DNA of 64,000 nucleotides from Microlunatus speluncae (GCF_009299835.1 NZ_VKCZ01000010.1:100021-164020), one strand, 5' to 3'. Counted from the stretch's first letter, positions 21,229 to 30,837 are shown. Made by a program: numbers and translations. Notes: generated by a model from the letters alone, not told the origin.

Positions 21229-22875
21229 TCAGCGCCTGGCCAGCAGCCGCAACAGGGCGGGATCCTCGCTACGGTAGGGAGAGAGGCCGGTGCCCTGCTG
21301 CTGATCGGTGATCGTCCAGCCGCGGTCGCCGAGCTGGCCGATCACCTCGGCCGGCGGCGGGAACCGGCGGAACGACCGCAGATGGGCCTTGGGCCGCTTC
21401 TGGTCGGCGTCGATCCGCAATTCGGCCGCCAACACATCACCGGCCCGACCATGCTCGGCCAACAGGTCGAGCAGGGCCAGCCAGCCGGGCTCGGGCAGGG
21501 TGTGCACCAGGAACCGGGCGTAGCTCAGCAACGGCTCGCCCGCTTCGCCTCGGGCCTGGTCCAGCACCGCGCTCACGGCGCCGCGATCGGCAAGATCAAC
21601 TTCCCGGAAGTCGACTCCGGTCACCCGGTCCCGGGCGATGGTCAGCGCGGCCGGGATCCGGTCGATCCCGATCACCGTACGGCCGCCGGCAGTCAGCCCG
21701 GCCGTGTCCCGCCCGTCGCCGCAACCAAGATCGACGGCGCGTCCCGGCAGGTCCGGATGATCAAGAACCCAGCTCAGGAACGGCGACGGAGGCAGGGGAC
21801 GGGCTCGGGCGTAGAAATCGCGCCAGTACAGCCAATCCTGCAGATCCAGGCCGACCAGGGCCCGGCTTTCCCGCCGCTTCCGGGCGGTGAGCCAGCTGAA
21901 TCCCGGGTCCGGGACCCGCCAGCCGGTGCCGTACAGATGGGCGACGACGGCCTCGGCGTCGGCCGGCACCAGCACCTCCCGGCCGGCCAGCGTCGTCGCG
22001 GCCAGCGGTTCGAAGGCGGCCACGCCGATCGGGTCGGCGGCGACGGTGCCGAACGGGAAGCCGACGGTGCCGTCGGGCCGGGCGATCAGGTGGAACAGGT
22101 CGATCTGGGCATCGCCGGACCCGGCGTCCCGGATCGCGATGCAGGACGACTTCGGCAGCACCTGGAAGCCGGCGTCGATCAGCGTCTCGGCCACCCGGAC
22201 CAGCTCCGCCGCCGCTTCCCGCGGATCGCTGTGCCGGGCCAGATAGGCACTGTCGAAGTCCCGATCATGATCGATGAAGCCATGATCACGAACGGCGCCG
22301 AGCAGGGTGCCGTAGGCCAGGAACGTCCGCAGCCCGAACTCGTCGGCCAACACCCGGTGCACGGCCTGGTGCAGCCGCAGCACCTGGTCCTGCCAGCCAT
22401 GATCGATGATCTTGCCGAGCTGGATCTTGCCGCCCTGGCCGAAGATGTGGCCGGCCGCCAGCAGCGTGCTCAGCTCCGCCGCCGAGGACAGCCCGTCGGT
22501 CTTCGGGCGATAGCCGTACGACTGCCGGTCGGTGATCAGGATCGGCCGGCCCGCGTAGCGTACGGACACGGTGTCGGAGGTCTTGGCGAAGCGCCAGAAG
22601 TCGTACAGCGCGAACCGGAACCGGCGTCGCTGCAGCCCGTCACCGGCCTCGCCCGCCGGCTGCGCGACGACCTCGGTGGCGACGACGTCGCCGAGGCAGA
22701 GCGCGATCCGGGATTCCGCCGTCTCCGGTGGCACCAGCACCCAGCCGGTGATCTGTTCGCGGCCGAGCTCGTCGACCCCGGCTGCTCCGGCCTCGTGGCC
22801 GGTCGGCAACCGCCGGCTGCGGCTGAGCCCTCGCCGCAGCAGTCCCCCGAGCAGTGATCGTGTTCGCGACGCCAT
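21229..22875 (-). CDS. LicD-like nucleotidyl/phosphotransferase fused to a methyltransferase
   Basis: A 548-residue multidomain protein. Residues 1-130 are an unfamiliar beta-rich region (ITGWVLVPPETAESRIALCL). About 150-370 is LicD-like: LHQAVHRVLADEFGLRTFLA, GTLLGAVRDHGFIDHDRDFD with the metal-binding DxD. LicD proteins transfer phosphocholine or related groups to cell-wall polymers. The last 180 residues are a class I SAM methyltransferase with motif I VDLGCGDGRDTAG and GIDRI. The start ATG 22875 begins MASRTRSLLGG; the open frame upstream is noise. The gene is isolated and divergent from the PTH2-like gene. Modification and methylation of the same glycan or phosphoamine is inference. Confidence 0.78.
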   Translation of the reverse strand: MASRTRSLLGGLLRRGLSRSRRLPTGHEAGAAGVDELGREQITGWVLVPPETAESRIALCLGDVVATEVVAQPAGEAGDGLQRRRFRFALYDFWRFAKTSDTVSVRYAGRPILITDRQSYGYRPKTDGLSSAAELSTLLAAGHIFGQGGKIQLGKIIDHGWQDQVLRLHQAVHRVLADEFGLRTFLAYGTLLGAVRDHGFIDHDRDFDSAYLARHSDPREAAAELVRVAETLIDAGFQVLPKSSCIAIRDAGSGDAQIDLFHLIARPDGTVGFPFGTVAADPIGVAAFEPLAATTLAGREVLVPADAEAVVAHLYGTGWRVPDPGFSWLTARKRRESRALVGLDLQDWLYWRDFYARARPLPPSPFLSWVLDHPDLPGRAVDLGCGDGRDTAGLTAGGRTVIGIDRIPAALTIARDRVTGVDFREVDLADRGAVSAVLDQARGEAGEPLLSYARFLVHTLPEPGWLALLDLLAEHGRAGDVLAAELRIDADQKRPKAHLRSFRRFPPPAEVIGQLGDRGWTITDQQQGTGLSPYRSEDPALLRLLARR

Positions 22876-22941
22876 GATCGGGGACCGTAGCGGTGGCTGA
22901 TGAGAGTTTCGGTGTCGGACACGCCTGTCAGGATGATCCGC

Positions 22942-23793
22942 ATGACCGAACCGACCGGCCAGGTGCTGGAGCCGCTGCGCCGGCGCTACCTGCACTGGCT
23001 CGGCCTGTCCGAGGACGAGATCGTCGACGACCGGGACGAGGCCGCCGAAGATGTGCGGGCGATGCAGCTGGTGATCCGGCTGGAGCGCGCCGCCGAGCCG
23101 TCCTGGCACACGGCGATCGGCTTGGCCGCGACCGCCGCGGCCCGGCTCTGCCTGGATCCGCGGTCCGAGCCGGGCGGACCGTGGCACGAGGCGATGGCCG
23201 CCTACTGTGCCGGCCACATCCGCAAGGTGACCCGGCGGGCCAGGGGCGCCCAGTGGGCGGCACTGGCCGACCTGCCCGGCCTGGCCCTGTCCGACGGCGC
23301 CACCGAACTGATGGCCCTGCTGCCGGGCCGGATCGCCGACCTGGACAAGCGGGTGGCCAAGCTCCAGGTCGGCGGCACGGACCTGCCGGTCGACCCGGCC
23401 CCGAGCGGGTCCGAACCGGCCGGAGCGCTGCGGCTGTGGCTGCCGCCGGAGCCGGTGATGACGCTGGGCAAGGCGATGGCGCAGACCGGGCATGCCGGGA
23501 TGATCGCGGCGGCGCTGTTGTCGGAGCACGACCCGGTCGCGCTGGCCGCCTGGGCGGCGGCCGGTTGTCCGGTCGTGGCCCGGCGGGTCGACGCCGGCGG
23601 CTGGCGGACGCTGCGCGACCGGCTCGGCGACGGCGGCAGCGCCTGGCTCGGCAGCCGGCTGCTGGCGGTCCGCGATGCCGGCTTCACCGAGATCGCGCCG
23701 GGCACGATCACCGTGATCGCTCAGGCGCCGGGCGCGGGCGGTGAGAGCGAGATCTCCCAAAACGACTCTCGGCAACCGGTTCCGGGCGAATAG
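22942..23793 (+). CDS. Peptidyl-tRNA hydrolase II (PTH2)-like protein
   Basis: A 283-residue actinobacterial protein. Near residue 180 it has MTLGKAMAQTGHAGMIAAAL, which matches the GKxxAQxxHA core of PTH2-type peptidyl-tRNA hydrolases, and an N-terminal region AMQLVIRLERAAEPSW resembles the PTH2 first strand. An insert with HIRKVTRRARGAQWAAL separates the two. The length exceeds that of single-domain PTH2 (about 120 residues). I chose ATG 22942 with AGGA eight bases upstream over ATG 22933. It sits 10 bases before the GNAT-ligase gene. Whether it truly hydrolyses peptidyl-tRNA is uncertain. Confidence 0.7.
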   Translation: MTEPTGQVLEPLRRRYLHWLGLSEDEIVDDRDEAAEDVRAMQLVIRLERAAEPSWHTAIGLAATAAARLCLDPRSEPGGPWHEAMAAYCAGHIRKVTRRARGAQWAALADLPGLALSDGATELMALLPGRIADLDKRVAKLQVGGTDLPVDPAPSGSEPAGALRLWLPPEPVMTLGKAMAQTGHAGMIAAALLSEHDPVALAAWAAAGCPVVARRVDAGGWRTLRDRLGDGGSAWLGSRLLAVRDAGFTEIAPGTITVIAQAPGAGGESEISQNDSRQPVPGE

Positions 23794-23803
23794 GCTCAAC
23801 CCT

Positions 23804-26446
23804 GTGTCAGCGGCACAGCAGAGCGGCAATCCGCCGGGCTATCCCTCCCAGTGGGAGGCCGATGTGCTGCTCACCGACGGCCGGGTCGCCCGACTGCGGC
23901 CGATCAAGCCGAGCGATGCCACCCGGCTGGTCGAGTTCTACGACCGGGTGTCGCCGGAATCGAAGTATCTGCGGTTCTTCGCGCCGTACCCGCGGCTGAG
24001 CCAGAAGGACGTGTCGCGGTTCACCGAGGTCGACTACGTGGACCGGGTGGCGTTCATCCTCACCCTGGGCGAGTTGATGATCGGCGTCGGCCGCTACGAC
24101 CGGCTGGAGAACGACCAGGCCGAGGTCGCGTTCCTGATCGAGGACGCCCATCAGGGCCGGGGGATCGCGCAGCTGCTGCTGGAGCACCTGGCCGAGGCGG
24201 CGCGGGAGCGGGGGATCACCAAGTTCGTCGCGGAGATCCTGCCGGAGAACCGGCGGATGGCGCAGGTCTTCGTCGACGCCGGGTATCGGGTGTCCAAGGA
24301 CGTCGAGGACGGCGTGCTGTCGGTCGAGTTCCCGATCCTGCCGACCGACACGTCGGTCGGGGTGATGGAGCGGCGGGAGCACCGGGCCGAGGCGGCGTCG
24401 ATGCTGCGGCTGCTGACCCCGGAGCGGGTGGTCGTGCTCGGCCCCGGCCGCCGGGTCCAGGGCCTGGTCAACTCGCTGCTCAGCGGCGGCTTCCGCGGTG
24501 AGGTGACCGCCGTGAGTACGGACTCGGACGCGGTCTCCGGCGTCCGGACCGCGGCCTCGATCGCGACCATCGAAGGCTCGTTCGACCTGGTGGTGGTGTC
24601 GATCCCGACCAATGAGCTCGGCGCGGTGGTGATCGACGCGGCACACAAGGGCGCGCACGCCATGGTCGTGCTGACCGGGACCGACTCCGCCCACGACAAC
24701 CGGACCGTGGTCAGCCTGGCCCGGGCGTACGGGGTGCGCGCGATCGGCCCGGACGCCCTCGGCCTGATCAACACCGACCCGTCGATCGGGCTCAACGCCA
24801 GCCCCGGCCCGATGCCGCGGACCGGCGGCGTCGGCATCTTCTGCCAGTCCGCCGCCGTCGGGGTGGCGCTGATCAACCGGGCCCTGCGGCAGAACATCGG
24901 GCTGTCCTCGTTCATCAGCTCCGGCGCCTACGCCGACGTCACCGGCAACGACGTGATGCAGTTCTGGCAGGACGACGAGGCCACCCGGGCCTGCCTGCTG
25001 ATGCTGGACTCGCTCGGCAACCCGCGCAAGTTCTTCCGGATCATCCGGCAGTTGACCCGGCGCAAGCCGGTGATCGTCTTCGCGCCGGGCCAGGCCCGGC
25101 GGTCCAGCCACATCGGCGTCCGCGGCGGGCTCGGGCACGCGCCGGAGCAGGCCGTCGACGCGTTGTTCCGGCAGGCCGGGGTGATCGTGGTGCACCGGCG
25201 CGGCGCCATGTTCGACATCGCCAAGATCGCCTCCCGGCAGCCGTTGCCGGCCGGCCCGCGGGTCCGGGTGATCGCCAACTCCGCCACCCTGGTGCAGCAG
25301 CTGATCCACACCGTGACCGCGGTCGGACTGCTGGCCGGTGGCGACCCGGTGGTGCTGCCGGGCGACGCGCCGCACGAGCAGTACGCCGAAGCGGTCCGGG
25401 CGGCACTGGCCGACGACGGTTGCGACGCGATCGTCTGCGCGGCGGTGGCGATCTTCGACAGCGGCACCGACGCGCTGCACGCCACGCTGGATGACCTGGC
25501 CCGGCAGGCGAAGAAGCCGCTGGTCGGCGTGCTGATCGACTTCGACGAGTACGCCGACGCGGGTGGCGACGACGACGGGCCGGGCGGGCTGCCGACGTTC
25601 GACTCGCCGGCGGACGCGATCCAGGCCCTGTCCGCGCTGAGTGCGTACGCCCACTGGCGCGAGCGCGATCCCGGCGCGGTGCCGCTGCTCGACGTCGACG
25701 AGCTGGCCGCGAAGCGGGTGGTGAACCGGGTCCTGTCCCGGGATCGGGCCGGCCGCGAGCTGACCGGGCCGGAGGCGATGACGCTGTTGTCGGTGTACGG
25801 CATCGAACTGGTGCCGCGGCACCGGGTTTCGGACCTGAATGAGGCGATCGAGGTGGCCGACCGCCTCGGCTGGGACGTGGTGCTGAAGGCGCGGTCGCGG
25901 GCGGTCCGCGGCCGGCCCGATCTGGCCGGCGTCTACCGCAACCTGGAGACGGCCGCCGCGCTGCGCGAGGCCTGGACCGACCTGGGGGAGCTGACCGCCG
26001 AGCTCGGCCTGGGCGACGACCCGGCGGTCGCCGACCCGGTGATCCAGCCGATGGCACCGCCCGGCGTCCCGTTGATCATGACCAGCCGGGAGGACGCCGC
26101 GTTCGGCCCGATGCTGTCGCTCGGCCTGGACGGGATCGCCAGCGAACTGCTCGGCGACACCGTGCACCGGGTGCCGCCCCTGACCACCGCCGACGCGGCC
26201 GCGATGGTCCGGGATCTGCGGGCCGCGCCGACCCTGTTCGGCCGCAACGGCAGCCCCGGCGTCGACGTCGCGGCGGTCCAGGATCTGCTGCATCGGCTGG
26301 CCCAGCTGGCCGACGATCTGCCCCAGTTGGCGTCGGTGACGCTGAGCCCGGTGATCGCCTCGCTGTCCGGCGTGAGGGTGCTCGGGGCCCGGGTGCTGAT
26401 CGCCCCGACCGGTGATCAGCGGGATCCGATGGCGCGGACGCTCTGA
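23804..26446 (+). CDS. GNAT acetyltransferase fused to ADP-forming acyl-CoA synthetase-like domains (Pat-like)
   Basis: An 880-residue fusion. Residues about 20-180 are a GNAT domain with the acetyl-CoA loop EDAHQGRGIAQLLLEHL. From about 205, a CoA-binding Rossmann domain follows (VVVLGPGRRVQGLVNSLL), then succinyl-CoA-ligase-like domains with ICQSA-type FCQSAAVGVALIN and a conserved SHIG, and an ATP-grasp domain at the C-terminus. The domains are those of protein acetyltransferase Pat, but with GNAT first, the order found in actinobacteria. The likely role is lysine acetylation of metabolic enzymes such as acyl-CoA synthetases. Start GTG 23804 (VSAAQQ). DUF5998 follows after 50 bases. Confidence 0.88.
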   Translation: MSAAQQSGNPPGYPSQWEADVLLTDGRVARLRPIKPSDATRLVEFYDRVSPESKYLRFFAPYPRLSQKDVSRFTEVDYVDRVAFILTLGELMIGVGRYDRLENDQAEVAFLIEDAHQGRGIAQLLLEHLAEAARERGITKFVAEILPENRRMAQVFVDAGYRVSKDVEDGVLSVEFPILPTDTSVGVMERREHRAEAASMLRLLTPERVVVLGPGRRVQGLVNSLLSGGFRGEVTAVSTDSDAVSGVRTAASIATIEGSFDLVVVSIPTNELGAVVIDAAHKGAHAMVVLTGTDSAHDNRTVVSLARAYGVRAIGPDALGLINTDPSIGLNASPGPMPRTGGVGIFCQSAAVGVALINRALRQNIGLSSFISSGAYADVTGNDVMQFWQDDEATRACLLMLDSLGNPRKFFRIIRQLTRRKPVIVFAPGQARRSSHIGVRGGLGHAPEQAVDALFRQAGVIVVHRRGAMFDIAKIASRQPLPAGPRVRVIANSATLVQQLIHTVTAVGLLAGGDPVVLPGDAPHEQYAEAVRAALADDGCDAIVCAAVAIFDSGTDALHATLDDLARQAKKPLVGVLIDFDEYADAGGDDDGPGGLPTFDSPADAIQALSALSAYAHWRERDPGAVPLLDVDELAAKRVVNRVLSRDRAGRELTGPEAMTLLSVYGIELVPRHRVSDLNEAIEVADRLGWDVVLKARSRAVRGRPDLAGVYRNLETAAALREAWTDLGELTAELGLGDDPAVADPVIQPMAPPGVPLIMTSREDAAFGPMLSLGLDGIASELLGDTVHRVPPLTTADAAAMVRDLRAAPTLFGRNGSPGVDVAAVQDLLHRLAQLADDLPQLASVTLSPVIASLSGVRVLGARVLIAPTGDQRDPMARTL

Positions 26447-26496
26447 CCGTCGAGGCTCGGACAACGAGAGCTCCGTTCCATGGCAGGATGACCGCC

Positions 26497-27075
26497 ATGA
26501 AGGTCAATTCCGGCACCCGCAAGGGGCTGCGCGCCGAGATCGACGCCAGCGGATATTTCCCCGACCTGGTCGAGGATTCGGTCCTGCTCGCCCTCGGCGA
26601 GGAGGAGCTCGTCGACTCCGTCGTGCACCACGCGCCGACGTTCTCCGGGGACGAGATCCATCGGCATGTCACGGTGCTGGCGCTGACCCCGACCCGGCTC
26701 ATCGTCGGCCACACCGATGATCATCCGGCGGAGCCGCCGACCGACGGCGCGTACGCCTCGGCCTCGACCGAGTCGATCCGGCTGGACAAGATCAACAACG
26801 TCGTGGTGACCCGGGTGGTGACCAGGCCGGAGCACTACACCGGTGCCGCCGACGCGGTGGTGGAGACCTGGCTGACCGTCGGCTGGGGCGCGATGAACCG
26901 GCTCGACCTGGAGCCGGCCGGCTGCAGCGACCCGAACTGCGAGGCCGATCACGGCTACACCGGCAACCTGTCCGCCGACGATCTGACCGTCCGGGTCAGC
27001 GCGGCCATCGAGGGCACCGAGAGCGTCACCCGGTTGGTCCAGTTCGCGACCAGCCTGCAACGGGCCACGTCCTGA
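26497..27075 (+). CDS. DUF5998-like conserved protein
   Basis: A 192-residue soluble protein conserved next to the phosphodiesterase gene in actinobacteria; I recall it as DUF5998, function unknown. It has no signal or membrane segment. A Cys pair, CSDPNCEADHGYTG, lies near the C-terminus and could bind metal. The start is ATG 26497 with CAGGA eight bases upstream; an in-frame ATG at 26488 overlaps that site. Its stop is about 20 bases before the next gene, so co-transcription is likely. Confidence 0.75.
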   Translation: MKVNSGTRKGLRAEIDASGYFPDLVEDSVLLALGEEELVDSVVHHAPTFSGDEIHRHVTVLALTPTRLIVGHTDDHPAEPPTDGAYASASTESIRLDKINNVVVTRVVTRPEHYTGAADAVVETWLTVGWGAMNRLDLEPAGCSDPNCEADHGYTGNLSADDLTVRVSAAIEGTESVTRLVQFATSLQRATS

Positions 27076-27095
27076 CCAGCCCGGCTCCGAGCAGC

Positions 27096-28223
27096 GTGCC
27101 GCCGCAGATGATCTTGCCACGGTACGGCGACTCGACCCTGGCCGAGTTGCTGTCCGGGGTGGCCGCGCATCTCGGCGTCGCCCCGTTCGACGCCGACCCG
27201 CTGCGGCTGCCGAGCGCGCGGCGCTATGTGGTGATCGTGATCGACGGCCTCGGCTACCAGTTGGTCCGGCGATCGATCAGTCGGGCCCCGTATCTGGCCG
27301 GGCTGCTCGGCGACGCCCGACAGATCACCGCGGCGGTGCCGAGCACCACGGTGACCAGCCTGACCTGTCTCGGCACAGCCGCACCGCCCGGCCGGCACGG
27401 CATGGTCGGCTGGACGGCTCGGGTGCCGGAGACCGGCGAGATCCTGAACCACCTGTTCTGGGAGTCGGCCGTCGATCCGCTGACGTACCAGACGTTGCCG
27501 ACCGTGTTCGATCGGGCGCGAGCCGCCGGCGTCGCCGTCTCCACCGTGTCGCTGGAGCGGTTCGCCGAGAGCGGGCTGACCCGGGCCGCGCTCCGCGGCT
27601 CGGACTTCCACGGCTTCCGCAACGAGGGCGATCTCGAGTTGCGGGTCCGGATGGTGGCCGCCGCGGCGCGACGCGGCGATCGCAGCCTGGTCTACGCCTA
27701 CGAACGGCGACTTGATCATGCCGGGCACGCGCACGGCGTCGGTTCGTCGGACTGGACCAAGGCGCTGGCTGCCGCCGATGACTTCTGCAGCCGGCTCCGG
27801 GACCGGCTGGACGACGATGTCTGCATGATCATCACCGGTGATCACGGCATGATCGACATCCCCGATGATCATCGGATCGTGGTCGAAGACGATCCGCAGT
27901 TGGATGCCGGCGTCTCCGATCTCGCGGGCGAGGGCCGCTTCCGCCAGGTCTATGTCGATCATGATCGGCCGGAGATAGTCGCGGCGAGGTGGCGGGACCG
28001 GCTCGGCGACCTGGCCTGGATCCGGACCCGGGACGAGGCGATCGACGAGGGGTGGTTCGGCCCGGTGCGCGACGAGGTCCGGGAGCGCTACGGCCACGTG
28101 CTGGTGGCGATGCGGGACGACTGGGCGGTGATGACCCGGCGGATGGAACGGGAGATGGGCCTGGTCGGCATGCACGGCTCGCTCACCGAGGCCGAGATGA
28201 TCGTGCCCCTCTTCCTCGACTGA
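27096..28223 (+). CDS. Alkaline-phosphatase-superfamily phosphodiesterase (nucleotide pyrophosphatase-like)
   Basis: A 375-residue AlkP-superfamily enzyme. Metal and nucleophile motifs in order: VIDGLGYQL (Asp), the nucleophile region VPSTTVTSLTCLGTA (Thr), YERRLDHAGHAHG, ITGDHGMIDIP and GMHGSLTEAEMIVPL. This is the type-I phosphodiesterase/nucleotide pyrophosphatase pattern. There is no signal peptide, so it acts in the cytoplasm. The substrate is unknown. Start GTG 27096 is chosen for the 20-base gap; an ATG at 27108 is possible. It forms a set with the DUF5998 gene upstream. Confidence 0.87.
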   Translation: MPPQMILPRYGDSTLAELLSGVAAHLGVAPFDADPLRLPSARRYVVIVIDGLGYQLVRRSISRAPYLAGLLGDARQITAAVPSTTVTSLTCLGTAAPPGRHGMVGWTARVPETGEILNHLFWESAVDPLTYQTLPTVFDRARAAGVAVSTVSLERFAESGLTRAALRGSDFHGFRNEGDLELRVRMVAAAARRGDRSLVYAYERRLDHAGHAHGVGSSDWTKALAAADDFCSRLRDRLDDDVCMIITGDHGMIDIPDDHRIVVEDDPQLDAGVSDLAGEGRFRQVYVDHDRPEIVAARWRDRLGDLAWIRTRDEAIDEGWFGPVRDEVRERYGHVLVAMRDDWAVMTRRMEREMGLVGMHGSLTEAEMIVPLFLD

Positions 28224-28260
28224 AACACCGCGACCCCGGTCCACCCCTAGACTCCCGGCC

Positions 28261-28689
28261 ATGCCCGTGCCACTCGATGAGGAACTGGAGCCCTACACGG
28301 TCCGGTCCAAGCACTCGGTGTTCCTGGGCGTGCTGTGTGCCCTGTCGTCTGCCGCCGCCGCGGTCTGTTGGTTCAGCACGACCGTTGTGTACAACCGGCG
28401 CGCGGCCGACCACACCTCCGAAGACGGACCCTACGAGGCGTTCCTCGATCAGGAATTCGTGACCTGGTGGAACTGGGCCTGGATCTTCGTCGTGGCGGCG
28501 GTCGTCCAGTTCGTCGGCGCGGTCATCGCTGACGCCATCAATGTGCACTCGACCCGCCTGGCGTACCTCCTGCACCATCCGATCACGACTGTCGCCGAGC
28601 CGGAAGCAGGTCGTCCCGACGAATCCGCCACGAGTGACGACAGCGAGAAGCCGCCGCGGTCCGGACCCGCCGAAGGCGACAAGGCCTGA
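28261..28689 (+). CDS. Small membrane protein, two transmembrane segments
   Basis: A 142-residue protein I do not recognise. Hydrophobic segments lie at about 21-40 (FLGVLCALSSAAAAVCWF) and 74-92 (WIFVVAAVVQFVGAVIADAI), with a charged loop between and an acidic, disordered tail (SATSDDSEKPPRSGP). The start ATG 28261 is 37 bases after the phosphodiesterase gene, and the codon usage is that of a normal gene. It is convergent with the aminotransferase (3 bases between stops). Confidence 0.65.
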   Translation: MPVPLDEELEPYTVRSKHSVFLGVLCALSSAAAAVCWFSTTVVYNRRAADHTSEDGPYEAFLDQEFVTWWNWAWIFVVAAVVQFVGAVIADAINVHSTRLAYLLHHPITTVAEPEAGRPDESATSDDSEKPPRSGPAEGDKA

Positions 28690-28692
28690 CCA

Positions 28693-29883
28693 TCAGGTGC
28701 GTCGGCGCAACACCTCGCCCAGCCGGCGGGCGCCCTCGGCGATCTGCTCCGGCGGGTAGGTGACGAAGGACAGCCGCATGGTGTTGGCCGGAGCGTCCCC
28801 CGGGAAGAACGGTGCGCCGGGCACGAACGCGACGTCGTGGTCGATCGCGGCGCCGAGCAGCCCGGCCGTGTCCGTGCCCTCCGGCAGCGTCGCCCAGATG
28901 AACATGCCGCCCGCCGGCCGGTTCCAGCTGCTGCCCTCCGGCAGGGCTTCGGGCAGGGCCGCGAGCATGGCGTCGCGGCGTTCGGCGTAGCCCGCCCGGG
29001 ACCGCTCCACCGCCTGGTCCAGCCGGCCCGAGGCCAGATAGCGGGCGGCGGCCGCCTGATCCAGCGTCGACGTGTGCAGGTCGGCGGCCTGCTTGGCGAT
29101 CACCACCGCCGGCTTGATCGACGGGTCGGTCCGGATCCAGCCGAGTCGCAGCCCCGGCGCCAGGATCTTGGAGAAGCTGCCGGTGCTGACCACCCGGCCG
29201 GGCTCGGCACCGATCGCCAGCGAGGGCGGGGCCGGGCTGCCGTAGCTGAGTTCCCGGTACGGGTCGTCCTCGATCACCCGGAAGCCGTACCGGTCGGCGA
29301 GCTCGACGATCCCGGCCCGGTTCTCCGGCGGCAGCGTCCGGCCGGTCGGGTTGTGGAAGTTGGGCACGGTGTAGAACGCCTTCGGCCGGTGCCGCTCGGC
29401 CAGGTCGGCCAGTGCCTCCAGATCGACCGCCTCCACCGACCCGGGGACCCCGATCAACTGGGCGCCGGCCAGGGTGAAGCACTGCAGCGCGGCCAGATAG
29501 CTGGGCCGCTCGACCAGCACCACGTCACCCGGGTCGACCAGGGTCGAGGCGAGCAGGCTGATGCCCTGCTGCGAGCCGGTGGTGATCACGATCTGCTCCG
29601 GATCGGTGGCCAACCCCAGGCTCGCGTACCGCTCGGCGATCCGGGCCCGCAGCTCGGCATTGCCCTCGGTCGGGGAGTACTGCAGCACCGACGGCGAGGT
29701 CAGCACCTCCTGGACCGCGGCCAGCGCGCCCTCCAGGTCGAAGAACTCCGGCGCCGGCAGCCCGCCGGCAAACGAGATCACTCCCGGCCGCTGGGTCAGC
29801 GCGAGCAACTCCCGGACCACCGACGGCTTGACCGTTGCGAACCGCTCGGACAGGGCGGGAAGGGGCTGCACGCGGGTGGTCAC
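28693..29883 (-). CDS. PLP-dependent aminotransferase, class I/II
   Basis: A 396-residue fold-type I aminotransferase. The substrate-side loop ISFAGGLPAPEFFD, the Asn/Asp pair in PNFHNPTGRTL and the PLP lysine in GSFSKILAPGLRLGW are clear. The sequence is of the LysN/MocR-like group (2-aminoadipate and aromatic aminotransferases), without a DNA-binding domain, so it is an enzyme and not a regulator. The substrate cannot be fixed. Its start is 77 bases from the divergent thymidine kinase start. Confidence 0.9.
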   Translation of the reverse strand: MTTRVQPLPALSERFATVKPSVVRELLALTQRPGVISFAGGLPAPEFFDLEGALAAVQEVLTSPSVLQYSPTEGNAELRARIAERYASLGLATDPEQIVITTGSQQGISLLASTLVDPGDVVLVERPSYLAALQCFTLAGAQLIGVPGSVEAVDLEALADLAERHRPKAFYTVPNFHNPTGRTLPPENRAGIVELADRYGFRVIEDDPYRELSYGSPAPPSLAIGAEPGRVVSTGSFSKILAPGLRLGWIRTDPSIKPAVVIAKQAADLHTSTLDQAAAARYLASGRLDQAVERSRAGYAERRDAMLAALPEALPEGSSWNRPAGGMFIWATLPEGTDTAGLLGAAIDHDVAFVPGAPFFPGDAPANTMRLSFVTYPPEQIAEGARRLGEVLRRRT

Positions 29884-29960
29884 GGACCGATCTTAAGGAA
29901 ATTCTCAACTCGCCGTGCGCGGTGTCCGCCGAGCGGCACGAAGTTTGGCACACTGCGTCG

Positions 29961-30602
29961 GTGGCCGAGTTCGTGTACTTCACCGGGCCGATGGATTGCG
30001 GGAAGTCGACCCTGGCACTGCAGTTCGATCACACACACTCGGCCGGCGGCCGAGCCGGCCGGCTGTTCACCAGCCAGGACCGGGCGGGGGAAGCGACCAT
30101 CTCCTCACGCCTCGGGCTGGACCGGCCGGCGATCGAAGTGGTCGAGGGGCTCGACTTCTGGCGCTACGTCGTCGGGCAGCTGACCCAGGGCAGCCGGATC
30201 GACTATCTGATCTGCGACGAAACGCAGTTCTACCAGCCGGAGCAGATCGACGACCTGGCCCGGATCGTGGACGAGCTGCAGATCGACGTGTACGCCTTCG
30301 GCATCCTGACCGACTTCCGCACCACTCTCTTCCCGGGATCGCAGCGACTCGTCGAACTCTGCGACCGGATCGAGCTGCTCCAGGTGCAACCACTCTGCTG
30401 GTGCGGCGCCCGCGCCACCCACAACGCCCGGACCGCCGACGGGAAGATGATCACCGAGGGCGCCCAGGTGGTGGTCGGCGACACCGAGGCCGAGATCTCG
30501 GAGAACATCGGCTACGAAACCCTCTGCCGCTCCCACCACCGCCGCCGCCTGACCCGTGCCATCGCCAAGGAAACCCTCTCCGAAGCCGCCTCCGTCCGCT
30601 GA
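29961..30602 (+). CDS. tdk: Thymidine kinase
   Basis: A 213-residue type II thymidine kinase that phosphorylates thymidine for salvage. The P-loop GPMDCGKST (9-17), the Walker-B-like LICDETQFY and the lasso region with Cys pairs CWCGARATHNAR and CRSHHRRR (structural zinc) are present. Start GTG 29961 follows GTCG with no strong ribosome site; the frame is open upstream but unconserved. A repeat-rich gap follows the stop. Confidence 0.93.
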   Translation: MAEFVYFTGPMDCGKSTLALQFDHTHSAGGRAGRLFTSQDRAGEATISSRLGLDRPAIEVVEGLDFWRYVVGQLTQGSRIDYLICDETQFYQPEQIDDLARIVDELQIDVYAFGILTDFRTTLFPGSQRLVELCDRIELLQVQPLCWCGARATHNARTADGKMITEGAQVVVGDTEAEISENIGYETLCRSHHRRRLTRAIAKETLSEAASVR

Positions 30603-30663
30603 CCCCCATCCCCGCGATCACCAACCACCGCCCGGCGCCGGTAGGCACGAGCACCCTCATCCA

Positions 30664-30713
30664 CCTTCGCCCCACTTCTGAGGCTTCGCGGCCGCTTTCT
30701 GGTGGGGCGAAGG
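30664..30713. repeat. 50-bp palindromic-ended element, family B copy 1 (inverted)
   Basis: Starts CCTTCGCCCCACTT and ends GGTGGGGCGAAGG. Its reverse complement aligns with copy 3 over its right two thirds (GGCCGCG, then CAGAA, then GTGGGGCGAAGG). Confidence 0.75.
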
Positions 30714-30837
30714 TGAAGTGGGTGGGGCGAAGGTGGACGTGGGGTCGACTCGGCGCCGGGGAGGGTTGGATCTGCGGCGAAGTGCGTCGTGCTCGGTCGC
30801 CGGCGCGCGCGGTCCCGTCTTCGCGGCAGTTTCTTCG

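Noticed and set aside
21229..23829. A single 866-residue gene including the upstream frame
   Set aside because: The first 318 residues are antisense to the PTH2-like gene and have no family; ATG 22875 begins the conserved part.
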